A stretch of DNA of 47,574 bases from Pantoea eucrina (GCF_002095385.1 NZ_MIPP01000028.1:1-47574), one strand, 5' to 3'; counted from the stretch's first letter, positions 34,062-44,789 are shown. Numbers and translations are program-made. Notes: generated from the letters alone by a model not told the origin.

Positions 34062-36092
34062 ATGATTAATCCACCTGCCAGTGAAAAGGACAGAATTAAT
34101 CCCGTGGTGTTCTTCACCTCGGCCGGACTGATTCTGACATTTTCACTTGTCACCATTCTCTATAGCGACCTTGCGGGCGCCTGGATCCAGATAGCGGTAA
34201 ACTGGGTCTCAACCACGTTTGGCTGGTATTACATGCTGGCCGCCACGCTCTATATCGTTTTTGTGGTCTATATGGCCTGCTCGCGCTATGGCGCGATTAA
34301 GCTCGGGCCGGAGCAATCCAAACCGGAGTTCAGCCTGCTGAGCTGGTCGGCGATGCTGTTTGCCGCCGGTATCGGAATCGATTTGATGTTTTTCTCCGTT
34401 GCAGAGCCGGTGTCGCAATATATGCAGCCGCCGGAGGGGGCCGGACAAACCATGGAAGCGGCGCGTCAGGCGATGGTCTGGACGCTGTTTCACTACGGGC
34501 TGACCGGCTGGTCAATGTACGCATTGATGGGGATCGCGCTCGGTTACTTCAGCTACCGCTATAATCTGCCGCTCACCATTCGCTCAGCGCTCTATCCGAT
34601 CTTTGGTAAACGCATCAATGGACCGATTGGCCATACCGTGGATATCGCTGCGGTAGTCGGCACCATTTTTGGTATCGCTACCACGCTGGGTATCGGGGTA
34701 GTGCAGCTGAACTATGGCCTGAAGGTGCTGTTTGACGTCCCTGAAGGACTGACCGCGCAGATGGCGCTGATTGTCCTGTCGGTGATCATTGCGACGATCT
34801 CCGTCACATCGGGCGTCGACAAAGGTATCCGGATCTTGTCTGAGCTGAACGTGGCGCTGGCGCTCGGCTTGATCCTGTTTGTGCTGTTTATGGGCAAAAC
34901 AGACTTCCTGCTGAACGCGCTGGTGCTGAACGTTGGCGACTATATCAACCGCTTTATGGGCATGACGCTGAATACATTTGCGTTCGATCGTCCGACCCAG
35001 TGGATGAACAGCTGGACGCTGTTTTTCTGGGCGTGGTGGGTTGCCTGGTCGCCGTTTGTTGGCCTGTTCCTGGCGCGAATCTCTCGCGGCCGCACCATTC
35101 GCCAGTTTGTGCTTGGCACACTGTTCATTCCCTTTACATTTACCCTGCTATGGCTCTCTGTATTCGGTAATGCCTCGCTGTATGAAATTATTCACGGCGA
35201 TGCCGGCTTTGCGCAGGAAGTGATGGCGCATGCTGAACGCGGCTTTTACAGTCTGCTGGCGCAATATCCGGCGTTTAAGCTCAGCGCGTCGGTGGCGACC
35301 ATTACCGGAATGCTTTTCTACGTTACCTCAGCGGATTCCGGTTCGCTGGTGCTGGGTAACTTCACCTCAAAGCTCAAGGATATCAATAGCGACGCGCCTA
35401 ACTGGCTGCGTATCTTCTGGTCAATCGCGATTGGGGTGCTGACCATGGGCATGCTGATGACTAACGGTATTTCTGCACTGCAGAACACCACGGTTATCAT
35501 GGGGCTGCCGTTTAGCTTTGTGATCTTCTTTGTGATGGCCGGCCTGTGGAAATCGCTGAAGGTAGAAGATCATCGTCGCGCCAGCGCCGTGCGTGAAACC
35601 GCGCCCTATATTCCCTCAAGCAGCGATCGCCTGAGCTGGAAGAAGCGGCTGTCGCGCCTGATGAACTATCCGGGTACGCGCTACACGCAGCGGATGATGG
35701 AAACGGTTATCTATCCGGCGATGGAAGATGTGGCGAAAGAGCTGGAGCTGCGCGGGGCGCACGTAATGCTGGAGAAAATGCCGGCTGAAGAGGGACAGGC
35801 GCTGGGGCACCTTGAGCTGCGCGTTGATCTGGGTGAAGAGCAGAGCTTTATGTACCAGGTCTGGCCGCAGCAATATTCAATTCCCGGCTTTACCTACCGC
35901 GCCCGCAGCGGTAAATCGCACTACTACCGGCTGGAGACCTTTTTACTGGAAGGAAGCCAGGGCAACGATTTGATGGACTACAACAAGGAGCAGGTGATTA
36001 TCGATATTCTCGATCACTATGAGCGTCACCTGAACTTTATCCATCTGCATCGTGAAGCACCGGGCAGTAATCTGACCTTCCCTGAGATGTAA
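34062..36092 (+). CDS. betT: Choline:proton symporter BetT
   Basis: A 676-aa BCCT-family carrier with 12 membrane spans and a long C-terminal cytoplasmic tail of about 165 residues, matching the length of E. coli BetT. Recognisable parts are NPVVFFTSAGLILTF at the N-terminus, AAGIGIDLMFFSVAEP (the glycine-rich TM3 signature), and FFWAWWVAWSPFVGLFLARISRGRTIR (TM8 region). The tail in BetT is needed for osmotic activation. AGAGGTTATCG precedes ATG. Divergent from betIBA and followed by a strong terminator. With BetABI it makes the complete choline-to-betaine route. Confidence 0.97.
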   Translation: MINPPASEKDRINPVVFFTSAGLILTFSLVTILYSDLAGAWIQIAVNWVSTTFGWYYMLAATLYIVFVVYMACSRYGAIKLGPEQSKPEFSLLSWSAMLFAAGIGIDLMFFSVAEPVSQYMQPPEGAGQTMEAARQAMVWTLFHYGLTGWSMYALMGIALGYFSYRYNLPLTIRSALYPIFGKRINGPIGHTVDIAAVVGTIFGIATTLGIGVVQLNYGLKVLFDVPEGLTAQMALIVLSVIIATISVTSGVDKGIRILSELNVALALGLILFVLFMGKTDFLLNALVLNVGDYINRFMGMTLNTFAFDRPTQWMNSWTLFFWAWWVAWSPFVGLFLARISRGRTIRQFVLGTLFIPFTFTLLWLSVFGNASLYEIIHGDAGFAQEVMAHAERGFYSLLAQYPAFKLSASVATITGMLFYVTSADSGSLVLGNFTSKLKDINSDAPNWLRIFWSIAIGVLTMGMLMTNGISALQNTTVIMGLPFSFVIFFVMAGLWKSLKVEDHRRASAVRETAPYIPSSSDRLSWKKRLSRLMNYPGTRYTQRMMETVIYPAMEDVAKELELRGAHVMLEKMPAEEGQALGHLELRVDLGEEQSFMYQVWPQQYSIPGFTYRARSGKSHYYRLETFLLEGSQGNDLMDYNKEQVIIDILDHYERHLNFIHLHREAPGSNLTFPEM

Positions 36093-36098
36093 CCCTCC

Positions 36099-36136
36099 GG
36101 GCAGCTGCGACCATGCAGCTGCCCGTTTTCTTTTTT
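36099..36136 (+). terminator. Rho-independent terminator of betT
   Basis: Perfect 10-bp stem GGGCAGCTGC / GCAGCTGCCC with a 6-base loop, followed by GTTTTCTTTTTT. Confidence 0.94.
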
Positions 36137-36197
36137 CTCCGCCTCGCGCATTCCTGTCTGAGAGCTAGACTCACTAGCTGCTGTTAAGGGGAATTCT

Positions 36198-37175
36198 ATG
36201 AAACTGGGTTTTGCGTGTAAGTATTTCGATCATGAGGCGAAGCAGCCTTTTCCATTCAAAAGCACCACTCGTACCCGCTTTCTGGGCATGCAGGGTGATG
36301 CCGCCGCCACGCTGCTAATTGGGCTGGCCCGTACTAACCTCACCAATCTTTATGCTCTGCTGGAACAGCTCGCCACGCTGCCTGATGCACTGCGCATGAT
36401 GCGTATCGGCAGCGATCTGCTGCCGCTCTATACCGTTCCGCAGGCTACGCCACTCTACCGCGAGGCGATGCCGGAGCTGGCGCCGCTGTTTGCCCGCTGT
36501 GGCGAACTGGCGCGCGCCAGCAATATTCGGCTCTCGTTTCATCCCGGACAATATACCGTGCTGGCGTCTGATAATGAGGGGGTGGTGGAGCGTGCAATTG
36601 AGGATATTGAATATCATGCCACCTGTGCCGTTCTGATGGGCTATGGACAGCGTTTTCAGGATTTTAAAATCAATATCCATATGAACGGCAAAAAGGGGTT
36701 TGATGGTTTTCGCGATGCGTTTATGCGGCTCAGCCCTGAGGCGCGTAATATGCTGACGGTAGAGAATGATGAGGTTTCCTGCGCGCTGGATGATGTGCTT
36801 CAGGCGCGCGAGCTGTGCGCGGTGGTGCTGGATATTCACCATCACTGGGTAAAAGAGAATGCCTTTATCAAACCTGACGATGGCCGGATTGCACAGATTA
36901 TCGACTCCTGGCGCGGCGTGCGTCCGGTGCTGCACTACTCGATTGCGCAGGAAGGATTGATCCCCGATAGCGGTTTTCCCGATCAGAACGCGCTGGCAGC
37001 CTCCAAAATGAAGCTGCGCGCGCATTCGGACTACTTCTTTAATCAGACGCTAAACGACTGGGCGCTCTCGTTTGACCGGTTCGATATCATGTGCGAAGTC
37101 AAAATGAAAAACCTCGCCCGCGACCGGCTCTATTTCTATGCGCTGGAGCGCGGTGGTCACGCTACGGCGCCGTGA
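36198..37175 (+). CDS. uvsE: UV damage endonuclease UvsE
   Basis: A 325-aa TIM-barrel endonuclease that nicks DNA 5' of UV photoproducts and other lesions, an alternative to UvrABC. Metal-ligand motifs: SFHPGQY (H115), the following IEYH (H140), INIHMNGKKG (H161), LTVENDE (E189) and VLDIHHHWV (D212, H214-H216). The N-terminus (MKLGFACKYF) and the GSDLLPLYT segment are typical. The family is scattered in Bacillus, Deinococcus and some Erwiniaceae, and absent from E. coli K-12. AAGGGGAA precedes ATG. The 3' end overlaps yfiB on the opposite strand by 14 bases. Confidence 0.93.
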   Translation: MKLGFACKYFDHEAKQPFPFKSTTRTRFLGMQGDAAATLLIGLARTNLTNLYALLEQLATLPDALRMMRIGSDLLPLYTVPQATPLYREAMPELAPLFARCGELARASNIRLSFHPGQYTVLASDNEGVVERAIEDIEYHATCAVLMGYGQRFQDFKINIHMNGKKGFDGFRDAFMRLSPEARNMLTVENDEVSCALDDVLQARELCAVVLDIHHHWVKENAFIKPDDGRIAQIIDSWRGVRPVLHYSIAQEGLIPDSGFPDQNALAASKMKLRAHSDYFFNQTLNDWALSFDRFDIMCEVKMKNLARDRLYFYALERGGHATAP

Positions 37176-37632
37176 TCACAATAGCGACGCGGCGGTTCTG
37201 CGCACGCCCCTGCGAGGTACTGTTGCTGGCAACCGGCACCCGCATACCCAGCCCGCGCGTCACAATATTCGCGCGCGGGACGCCGCTGCCGGCGGCCCAC
37301 TGCTGCGCTACGGCATTGGCGCGTTTAAGTGAAAGCTGCTGATTATAGCCCGCTTCACCGTAGTTATCGGTATGACCATCAATGCGCAGATGCGTAATAC
37401 CGGTAGCTGCCAGCGTGCCGGCCGTGGAGGCGATGCGCTGTTTACTGGCTGCGGTAAGTTCTGACTCATTAATGCCAAACAGAATACGGTTGGGTAACCC
37501 CAGCCTCCAGCCTTCGCTGTTCTGACTGAACCCCTCCTGCTGCAGCGCCGCAACCTGGGCACGGGTAAACCCGCCGGACTGGCAGCCCGCGCAGGTGAGT
37601 ATCAGCGCCATCAGGCAACCATAGATTTTCAC
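37162..37632 (-). CDS. yfiB: OmpA-like lipoprotein YfiB
   Basis: A 156-aa outer-membrane lipoprotein. The lipobox is TCAGC (C17), with cysteine instead of leucine at -3. The OmpA-like peptidoglycan-binding domain has ITHLRIDGHTDNYGEAGYNQ, LSLKRANAVAQQW and TRGLGMRVPVASN, then GRAQNRRVAIVI. In Pseudomonas and E. coli, YfiB sequesters YfiR and so releases the cyclase YfiN when the envelope is stressed. Its start overlaps the yfiN stop by four bases. Last gene of yfiRNB. Confidence 0.93.
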   Translation of the reverse strand: MKIYGCLMALILTCAGCQSGGFTRAQVAALQQEGFSQNSEGWRLGLPNRILFGINESELTAASKQRIASTAGTLAATGITHLRIDGHTDNYGEAGYNQQLSLKRANAVAQQWAAGSGVPRANIVTRGLGMRVPVASNSTSQGRAQNRRVAIVITAP

Positions 37633-38843
37633 AGCCGATCCTTATTCAATTTTTTGTTTTTATACATATGCAAATCTGCCCGCTCCAGCAGTGAGGCCAC
37701 GCTGTCGCCAGACTGCGCCCAGGCATAGCCGATGGTGACCGAGGTGGTAATAGTGCGGTCTTCGCTGAGCGCGATAGGCTGGCGCACCGCGTGCTGTATG
37801 GCATCCCGAAGTTCCTGCAGCCGGGCAGGGGTGGTGCGGCTGGTCAGGACCATTGCGAACTCATCGCCCCCCATGCGTGCAACCAGATCGCCCTCTGAGA
37901 TCAGGCCAGCCAGGCGTTCAGCGGTGGCTTTCAGCACTTCATCCCCGGCAGCGTGTCCCCAGCTGTCGTTAATGCATTTAAAGCGGTCACCATCCAGAAA
38001 CAGCAGCGCAAAGCGCGGCGGCGTTAACGGACGATCGAGCAATTGCGCCAGCCGCGCCACAAAAGCAGAACGGTTCGCCAGACCCGTAAGCGGATCCGTC
38101 AGCGCTTTTTCTGCCAGCGAACGGTTATCACGCAGCAGCGATGCTTTCAGCGTCTGCATCTCACTCAGCAGCGCGTTCAGATCGCTGGAGAGCAGCTGAA
38201 ACTCATTGATCGGTTCAGGCGGCACGCGCTGGGTAAAATCACCGGTGCGGATCACATAGTGAATGGCGCGCGTGATAGTGCGCATGGAGAGCAGAATGCC
38301 GCGATGGAGAAACTCGCTCAGCATAAAAGAGATCACCAGCACGCATAGCATGCCGCAGGTCAGGATCAGGATGGAGTAGTGGATAAACTCGCTGGCGCCA
38401 TTCACCGTTCCGGCCAGCGTCAGGCTGCCGGCCCGGGTACCCGCGTGCTGTATATCAACAGTGACCGGACTGGCGTAGATCCACTGCCGCAGCTGTTTTT
38501 CATAGAAGCCGCTGTGTTCGCGGCGGTTGACCCAGTCAACCAGTACGGTATGGCTGGCGGTGACCAGCTGCGCCGACGCAAACATCCCTTTGTCACCCAG
38601 CATGGCAATCTTACTGTGCGCATCATAGCTGTCTTCAAATACCGTTGCCGCAGTAAGACTGGTGCTCAGCGTGGTTGCCGTCAGCGCCAGATTGCGGTTT
38701 TCGTAACGCTTAATAAAGTAGAGAGAGGTCGAGGTCATCAGCAGCCAGCACAGCAGCAGGATCACCGCCGCATTTATGGTGCTGATGCGGCGCAGGCGAC
38801 CGCGCAGTGATGAACCCTGACGTTTTCTCAGTAAAAATTTCAT
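37629..38843 (-). CDS. yfiN: Membrane diguanylate cyclase YfiN (DgcN)
   Basis: A 404-aa inner-membrane enzyme making cyclic-di-GMP. Order: TM1 (about 21-43), a periplasmic sensor domain (44-152), TM2 (about 155-178), HAMP linker (180-235), then the GGDEF domain (about 245-404). The GGDEF motif is exact at 325-329 (MGGDEFAM), so the enzyme should be active. Four residues at the inhibitory I-site position read SEGD instead of RxxD, so feedback inhibition by product is not expected. YfiR in the periplasm normally holds YfiN inactive. One base separates it from yfiR. Confidence 0.95.
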   Translation of the reverse strand: MKFLLRKRQGSSLRGRLRRISTINAAVILLLCWLLMTSTSLYFIKRYENRNLALTATTLSTSLTAATVFEDSYDAHSKIAMLGDKGMFASAQLVTASHTVLVDWVNRREHSGFYEKQLRQWIYASPVTVDIQHAGTRAGSLTLAGTVNGASEFIHYSILILTCGMLCVLVISFMLSEFLHRGILLSMRTITRAIHYVIRTGDFTQRVPPEPINEFQLLSSDLNALLSEMQTLKASLLRDNRSLAEKALTDPLTGLANRSAFVARLAQLLDRPLTPPRFALLFLDGDRFKCINDSWGHAAGDEVLKATAERLAGLISEGDLVARMGGDEFAMVLTSRTTPARLQELRDAIQHAVRQPIALSEDRTITTSVTIGYAWAQSGDSVASLLERADLHMYKNKKLNKDRL

Positions 38844-38844
38844 C

Positions 38845-39402
38845 TTATTGGTTCTCTTTACGCGACAGCATCAGCACATCGGGACTGACTTTGACGCCGC
38901 TGCGTGCCAGTGAATCGAGATTCACCGAAAAACGGGTACGTTCCTCACCAAAAATCATACAGAAAGTGGCGCCGGTTGCGCAGTCAGGGTTATTTTCCGC
39001 CATGCTGAGCACCGCTTTATCAGGCATTGCTGCCAGAGCAGCGTGCTGCTGAGCCGGAGTTTCCGTGCCGAAATAGACCGCGTCGCAGTGCAGCGCGGAT
39101 AACCTGCCAGCGCTGTCAGCGCGCACGACGCTGAACGGCGTGGCAGGCGGCGCGTCGGCTGATGAAAGCGTGAGGTGTCGGGCGGAGGCCAGGATGCAGA
39201 GCTGCGGCACCTGCACCGGAGGTGGCCAGCGGGTAAAACTCAGGATACCGCTGACAATGCGGTTAGCGCGATTGTCAGCGGCAGTATGCTCAGCGGCGTA
39301 TGCCATCGGCCAGCTAAGCAGCACCAGCAGCGCAGGCAGTGCGCAGCACAGCCAAAGGCAGGATCCTTTTGAATACGGGGCAGGAAATCCTTTTATCTGC
39401 AT
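38845..39402 (-). CDS. yfiR: Periplasmic YfiN inhibitor YfiR
   Basis: A 185-aa secreted protein. A long signal peptide has a hydrophobic core around residues 17-33 and likely cleavage after AYA (about 36). The mature part has exactly four cysteines, C68, C105, C140 and C147, in the spacing used for two disulfides in YfiR. Conserved stretches include ANRIVSGILSFTRWP and the ending FSVNLDSLARSGVKVSPDVLML. YfiR binds the periplasmic domain of YfiN and represses c-di-GMP synthesis; redox or YfiB relieves it. First gene of the operon with AGGAAGAG upstream. Confidence 0.94.
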   Translation of the reverse strand: MQIKGFPAPYSKGSCLWLCCALPALLVLLSWPMAYAAEHTAADNRANRIVSGILSFTRWPPPVQVPQLCILASARHLTLSSADAPPATPFSVVRADSAGRLSALHCDAVYFGTETPAQQHAALAAMPDKAVLSMAENNPDCATGATFCMIFGEERTRFSVNLDSLARSGVKVSPDVLMLSRKENQ

Positions 39403-39536
39403 GGCACTCTTCCTGGTCAGTAAAGCCGGGATAGTACCATTTACGCCATGAAATGCGTAACCAGTACGGGATGAAGCTTTTAAACCGGTCTATTGCCACC
39501 GCTCATTTGTAGCCACAGGTTGTGCGAGCCGCGACG

Positions 39537-41566
39537 TTAACTCCACGCCAGCGGGCGAACCGCGGCCAGGGTTTGCGGACAGACTCTGTTCAAATAGTCA
39601 AACATGCCCTGGGACAAAGCCGCCGTGCATTCAAGTAATCCGTTACTTCCCTGAAATTGATTCTGCCACTTGATAAGCAAAGAAGGCGAGTCAAAAATTG
39701 TTGGGTCAAATTTTGCCGCCTGAAGCATTAAAGCATGAGCGTAGGCGCGCAGTGGCAAAGGCGATTCTGTTTCTGTTCCAAAGTAAAAACTGGAAGAGAG
39801 GAGCGTAAATACTGCAGATATGCAGAGAAAATACTCTGCTTTGTTTCGCGGCGATGCATCTGCTATCCCATAAGCTTCTGTAACTGCCCGCGCATGTTGT
39901 TGCGTCAGTTGACTCCAGTACTCGTCAGGGTACAGCATAGGGCGAAAGTGCGCTTCCAGCTTAAATTCGGTGGCTTTATCGATCATTTTTTCAGTTGAGG
40001 ACTTTGCTTCGGTTGCGTTGTCAAAAGCTTTACGGAACTTTCCCAGTTTGAGCAGGTCCAGCAATTTGCTTAACGTATTTTTCTGCTGTTCTGCCAGAAA
40101 TGGAGTAAGAAACTGAGGAAAGTCGCGTCGAAACAGGTTTTCCGGGTTCACTTCAACCATTTTTAAGCAGTTTTGCGGCGTATCCATTTGATAAAAATGG
40201 TTCCAGACGGGGTTCAGCGGATCGGGCCTCAGCATGCCGCGCATGGTGTCAAGACTCATTAAAAGAACCGGGCCGCCTGGATTCGCAGGCATCAACACGA
40301 GATTTACCGCATCACTCTCCTGCAGATTAACTTGTGTAGGTTCAGAGAGGGCACTGGTGCGGCTGAAGTGTTCAAAGCGCGTATAAGGCGTAACTTCTCT
40401 GCTCTGAAGATAGCGGTCATAGCTTTCCTGAGCGCGAGCGGCAATACTGGAATTTTCATGGTTCTCAGAAACTGTAAGATCAATTATTTGATGAAATAAT
40501 GCATTTTTTGCGACAATAAAGATGAGTCATGCGTTATAAGGCGAAGGAAATTTTCAATTGTTGCATGAGATAAGAGGTTCAGATTGCTGCCTGAGATATG
40601 TCTATTAGAATAAAACCACTCTTCCGTCAGCCTGTCGTGCCATTGCCTGATACTGGGATCTGAACAGAAAGGTTCTTTGCCAAAAACCTCAAGTATCGGT
40701 ATGGCTGTGCTAATCAGCTGTTGCAAAGTGATATCCTGACGCGATAACTCATTGATAATTTCTCGCGCCAGCTGTTTTTTAAAATCAGCAAAGCGATTAT
40801 CGATACTCTGTAATGCCGTTAATGGCGTTCCTTCTGGGTTATTATGATGATTAAAGAATAAATCGATATCTCTCTCTTCGTCAGAGAGTCTGGAAAAATC
40901 AAGCTGCATTGAACTATTTTTAAATATGGCCCAAGAAAGATTATGCCCTGTAATATCTCGTTTCCCAAGGGAGCTGTAGCTAAAATCAGCCTTTTCGAAC
41001 ATATCTTTGGGAATATATATGTTATCCAATTTCAGCTTGCGAAAATTGATATGCTTATCTTCAGTTAAAAGAGAGTCGGTTGCCGGAAGTTTTTTATGCT
41101 CGCGCAGAAGACGCGCTCGCTGATCGAGCGTGATTCTGAAGCTGCACAATTATTCATAGCTATTTCGTCTGAAATCTGGTGTTCCACCGGCGTTAAATAA
41201 ATTAACGGCTTCATCGACCATATGTAATGGAAGGGGAGTGTCCATAGAAATAACATCAGTCAGTTTATATCTTAATGAACCACGCACAGTACCTTCGTTA
41301 TCCACCTCTCTTCTTTTAATATTGCACCGCCCAAGAGAGATGCCTGAAGTATGTTCACGGTAAAGAGTTGCTATTAAATGTGACTTTTTCATGAAAGTAT
41401 ACTTAGTGCTTTCTTTTTCAAATAGTTGCCAGGCATTTACTACGGACTTTAAACGGGCCCAGATTGATTCAGGCGGGTTTAATATATCTACCAGCGCATT
41501 TATCTCTGGCCGGAAATGCGCTGTTGCTTCGCAAAGTGAAAGTTTATTAAGAGGGTTTTTTTCCAT
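39537..41566 (-). pseudogene. SopA-like HECT-type E3 ubiquitin ligase (type III effector family), disrupted
   Basis: One gene in three pieces, about 676 aa if repaired. The N-terminal 138 aa (ATG 41566) end at an in-frame TAA (41150-41152). The second part continues in the same frame to 40484, with pentapeptide-like repeats (INFRKLKLDNIYIPKDMF, ADFSYSSLGKRDITGHNLSWA). One missing base in the T6 run at 40504-40509 then shifts the frame; adding it gives QKNALFHQIID and reads to 39537. The C-terminal half matches Salmonella SopA from recall: SLDTMRGML, NLFRRDFPQFL, AEYFLCISAVFTLLSSS, LPLRAYAHALM and the catalytic-cysteine segment LLECTAALSQGMF (codon 39627-39629), ending RPLAWS. The beta-helix is much shorter than in SopA. 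SopA ubiquitinates host TRIM proteins. The region is AT-richer than its flanks, suggesting transfer. No hrp box found. Confidence 0.82.
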
Positions 41567-41818
41567 AGTTAATATCGCCCTGAGGTTGGTGTGAAAATTA
41601 TGCCTTTACTGTTTGCAGTTAGAAGAGGGGATTAGTGAGTCGGTAATACAATTCCTGGATGCCGCCAGGGGGTATAAAACCGGATGTGAAGAGAGTAACC
41701 AGGTTAGATGAACGCCTAATACAGTAAATCGCTCATAAAAAAATTAATTATGTGGTTTATTGTGAAATAGCAGATCTATTTCGGGGGAGCAGCAGGCCAG
41801 CTGGCTGGCCTGCGCATA
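41567..41818. other. Intergenic region between the SopA-like gene and ascB
   Basis: About 250 bases, AT-rich in 41570-41770, presumably the promoter of the SopA-like gene. A perfect hairpin, GCAGGCCAGC-TG-GCTGGCCTGC (41792-41813), lies 6 bases past the ascB stop and probably ends the asc transcript, though it has no T-run. I could not find an hrp-box-like GGAACC...CCAC pair. Confidence 0.55.
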
Positions 41819-43267
<1,449 letters not shown>

Positions 43268-43270
43268 TCA

Positions 43271-44713
43271 TTAACGGGTAGGGATGGCGACATTGCCGGT
43301 GGCCGGCTGCGGCTTTTCTGCTGGTGTGGTAACAGGAATATCCTCAAAGCCGAGCAGCAGCGTCAGCACAAATGAAACCACCACGGAAAGCACCATAACG
43401 CCGCCCACCCAGACAATGCTCATGGGGTTAGCAGGATCAAAAAACTGGACGCTGGTAAACAGGCCCGGTGAGGCCATAGAGTGGCTGGCGAGTCCGCCGA
43501 TGCCGGCCACCGCGCCGCAGATAAAACCGCTGATCAGACTGGCGATCAGCGGACGGCGCAGCCGCACGGCCACACCGTACAGCGCCGGCTCGGAAATACC
43601 GGCGACAATGGCAGAGGCGGCGGCGGCAAAAGCGGTCTGACGCAGCTCCGGGTTTTTGGTTTTAAACGCGACTGCCAGCGACGCGCCGCCAAGCGAGAGG
43701 TTGGCACCAATCTCTGACGGCATCACCATGCCCTCTTTGCCGGTTTCAGCGATGGTCTGAATGATAGTAGGGGTAAAAACGCGGTGCATACCGGTCATCA
43801 CCAGCAGCGGCCAGAGTGCGCCCATAATGGCGACTGAGAGCCAGCCCAGATAGCCGTGAATGGTGTAGACCAGCGCAGAGATGCCGCTGCCGATCCAGAT
43901 CCCCAGCGGCCCGACAAGCAGAATGGCTACCGGCGCGGCCAGCAGGACGATCAGCATCGGCTTGAGGAAATTTTTCGTCACGGCAGGGGTGATGCGATCA
44001 ACCCAGCGTTCGATCCAGGAGAGGATCCAGGTCATCACCAGCGCGGGGATCACGGTATAGGTATATTTCACCGCCGTTACCGGAATAAACGCGAACTCCA
44101 CCGTCTGGCCCTGCGCGGCTTTCGCCATCAGGTCGATAAAATTGGGGTGTACCAGCACTCCGGCAATGGCGATCGCCAGCGACATATTGGTATTGAATTT
44201 AAGCGCGGCTGAAGCCGCAACCATCACCGGCAGGAAAAAGAAAGCGCCGTCGCCGATAACGTTGAGAATGATCAGCGTTGAACTGCCTTTCTCCAGCACG
44301 CCACCCATCTCCAGCATCATCGCCAGCAGCTTAACCATTGAGCCACCGATGATAGCCGGGATCAGCGGTGACATCGTGCCCACCAGCGCATCAAGAATGC
44401 CGGCTCCGATGCGGCGCAGCGTGATTTTCCGCGCCGGCGCGGCTGCGGTGGCAGAAGCGCCGGGCGTCCCGAGCTGCTGCACCGCCTGGTAAGCGAGGTT
44501 TACGTCATTGCCAATGATCACCTGACACTGTGTGTCGGTATAGACCACACCCATTACGCCCGGGATCGCTTTTAGCGCGGCATCATTAATCTTTTCGTGT
44601 GCGTGCACCACAAAACGCAGTCGCGTCATACAGTGGGTCACCGCCGTAACGTTCTCCAGGCCGCCAAGCGCAGCAACAATAGAGCGGGCGGCGTCTGCAT
44701 ATTTATTCGCCAT
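43271..44713 (-). CDS. ascF: PTS beta-glucoside IIBC component AscF
   Basis: A 480-aa phosphotransferase permease. The IIB domain comes first, with phosphorylated C28 in AVTHCMTRLRFVV, then IIC from about residue 100 with ten or so hydrophobic spans. Blocks such as LRRIGAGILDALVGTMSPLIPAIIGGSMVKLLAM, GYLGWLSVAIMGALWPLLVMTGMHRVF and MVMPSEIGANLSLGGASLAVA follow AscF closely. No IIA domain is attached, so phosphate must come from a separate IIA-Glc type protein. It imports and phosphorylates arbutin, salicin or cellobiose. Divergent from ascG, with the AscG operator between. Confidence 0.95.
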   Translation of the reverse strand: MANKYADAARSIVAALGGLENVTAVTHCMTRLRFVVHAHEKINDAALKAIPGVMGVVYTDTQCQVIIGNDVNLAYQAVQQLGTPGASATAAAPARKITLRRIGAGILDALVGTMSPLIPAIIGGSMVKLLAMMLEMGGVLEKGSSTLIILNVIGDGAFFFLPVMVAASAALKFNTNMSLAIAIAGVLVHPNFIDLMAKAAQGQTVEFAFIPVTAVKYTYTVIPALVMTWILSWIERWVDRITPAVTKNFLKPMLIVLLAAPVAILLVGPLGIWIGSGISALVYTIHGYLGWLSVAIMGALWPLLVMTGMHRVFTPTIIQTIAETGKEGMVMPSEIGANLSLGGASLAVAFKTKNPELRQTAFAAAASAIVAGISEPALYGVAVRLRRPLIASLISGFICGAVAGIGGLASHSMASPGLFTSVQFFDPANPMSIVWVGGVMVLSVVVSFVLTLLLGFEDIPVTTPAEKPQPATGNVAIPTR

Positions 44714-44777
44714 GATTTCTGTCTCAGTTTTCAGGGTAAGATTGTCCGGCAGCAGGCTGCCTGTTTTTTATTCATGA

Positions 44778-44789
44778 GAAACCGGTTTC
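44778..44789. promoter_or_regulatory. AscG operator
   Basis: Perfect palindrome GAAACCGGTTTC (in TGAGAAACCGGTTTCACA), equal to the core of the known E. coli AscG site TGAAACCGGTTTCA and of LacI/GalR sites generally. It lies 65 bases upstream of ascF in the region shared with ascG. Confidence 0.82.

Noticed and set aside
40298..40459. An ATG at 40457-40459 (frame MKIPVLPLALRK) as the start of a separate gene for the third SopA-like segment
   Set aside because: That frame stops after about 50 codons and is not the frame with SopA similarity. The SopA-like frame has no ATG, GTG or TTG between its upstream stop at 40527 and the GTG at 40298, which already lies inside conserved sequence. It must therefore be a shifted continuation of the upstream ORF.
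41150..41152. Treating the 138-aa and 221-aa segments as two independent genes
   Set aside because: They are in the same frame, separated only by one TAA, and the second would need a TTG start with no ribosome site. A single gene with an internal stop is simpler, though two genes cannot be excluded fully.
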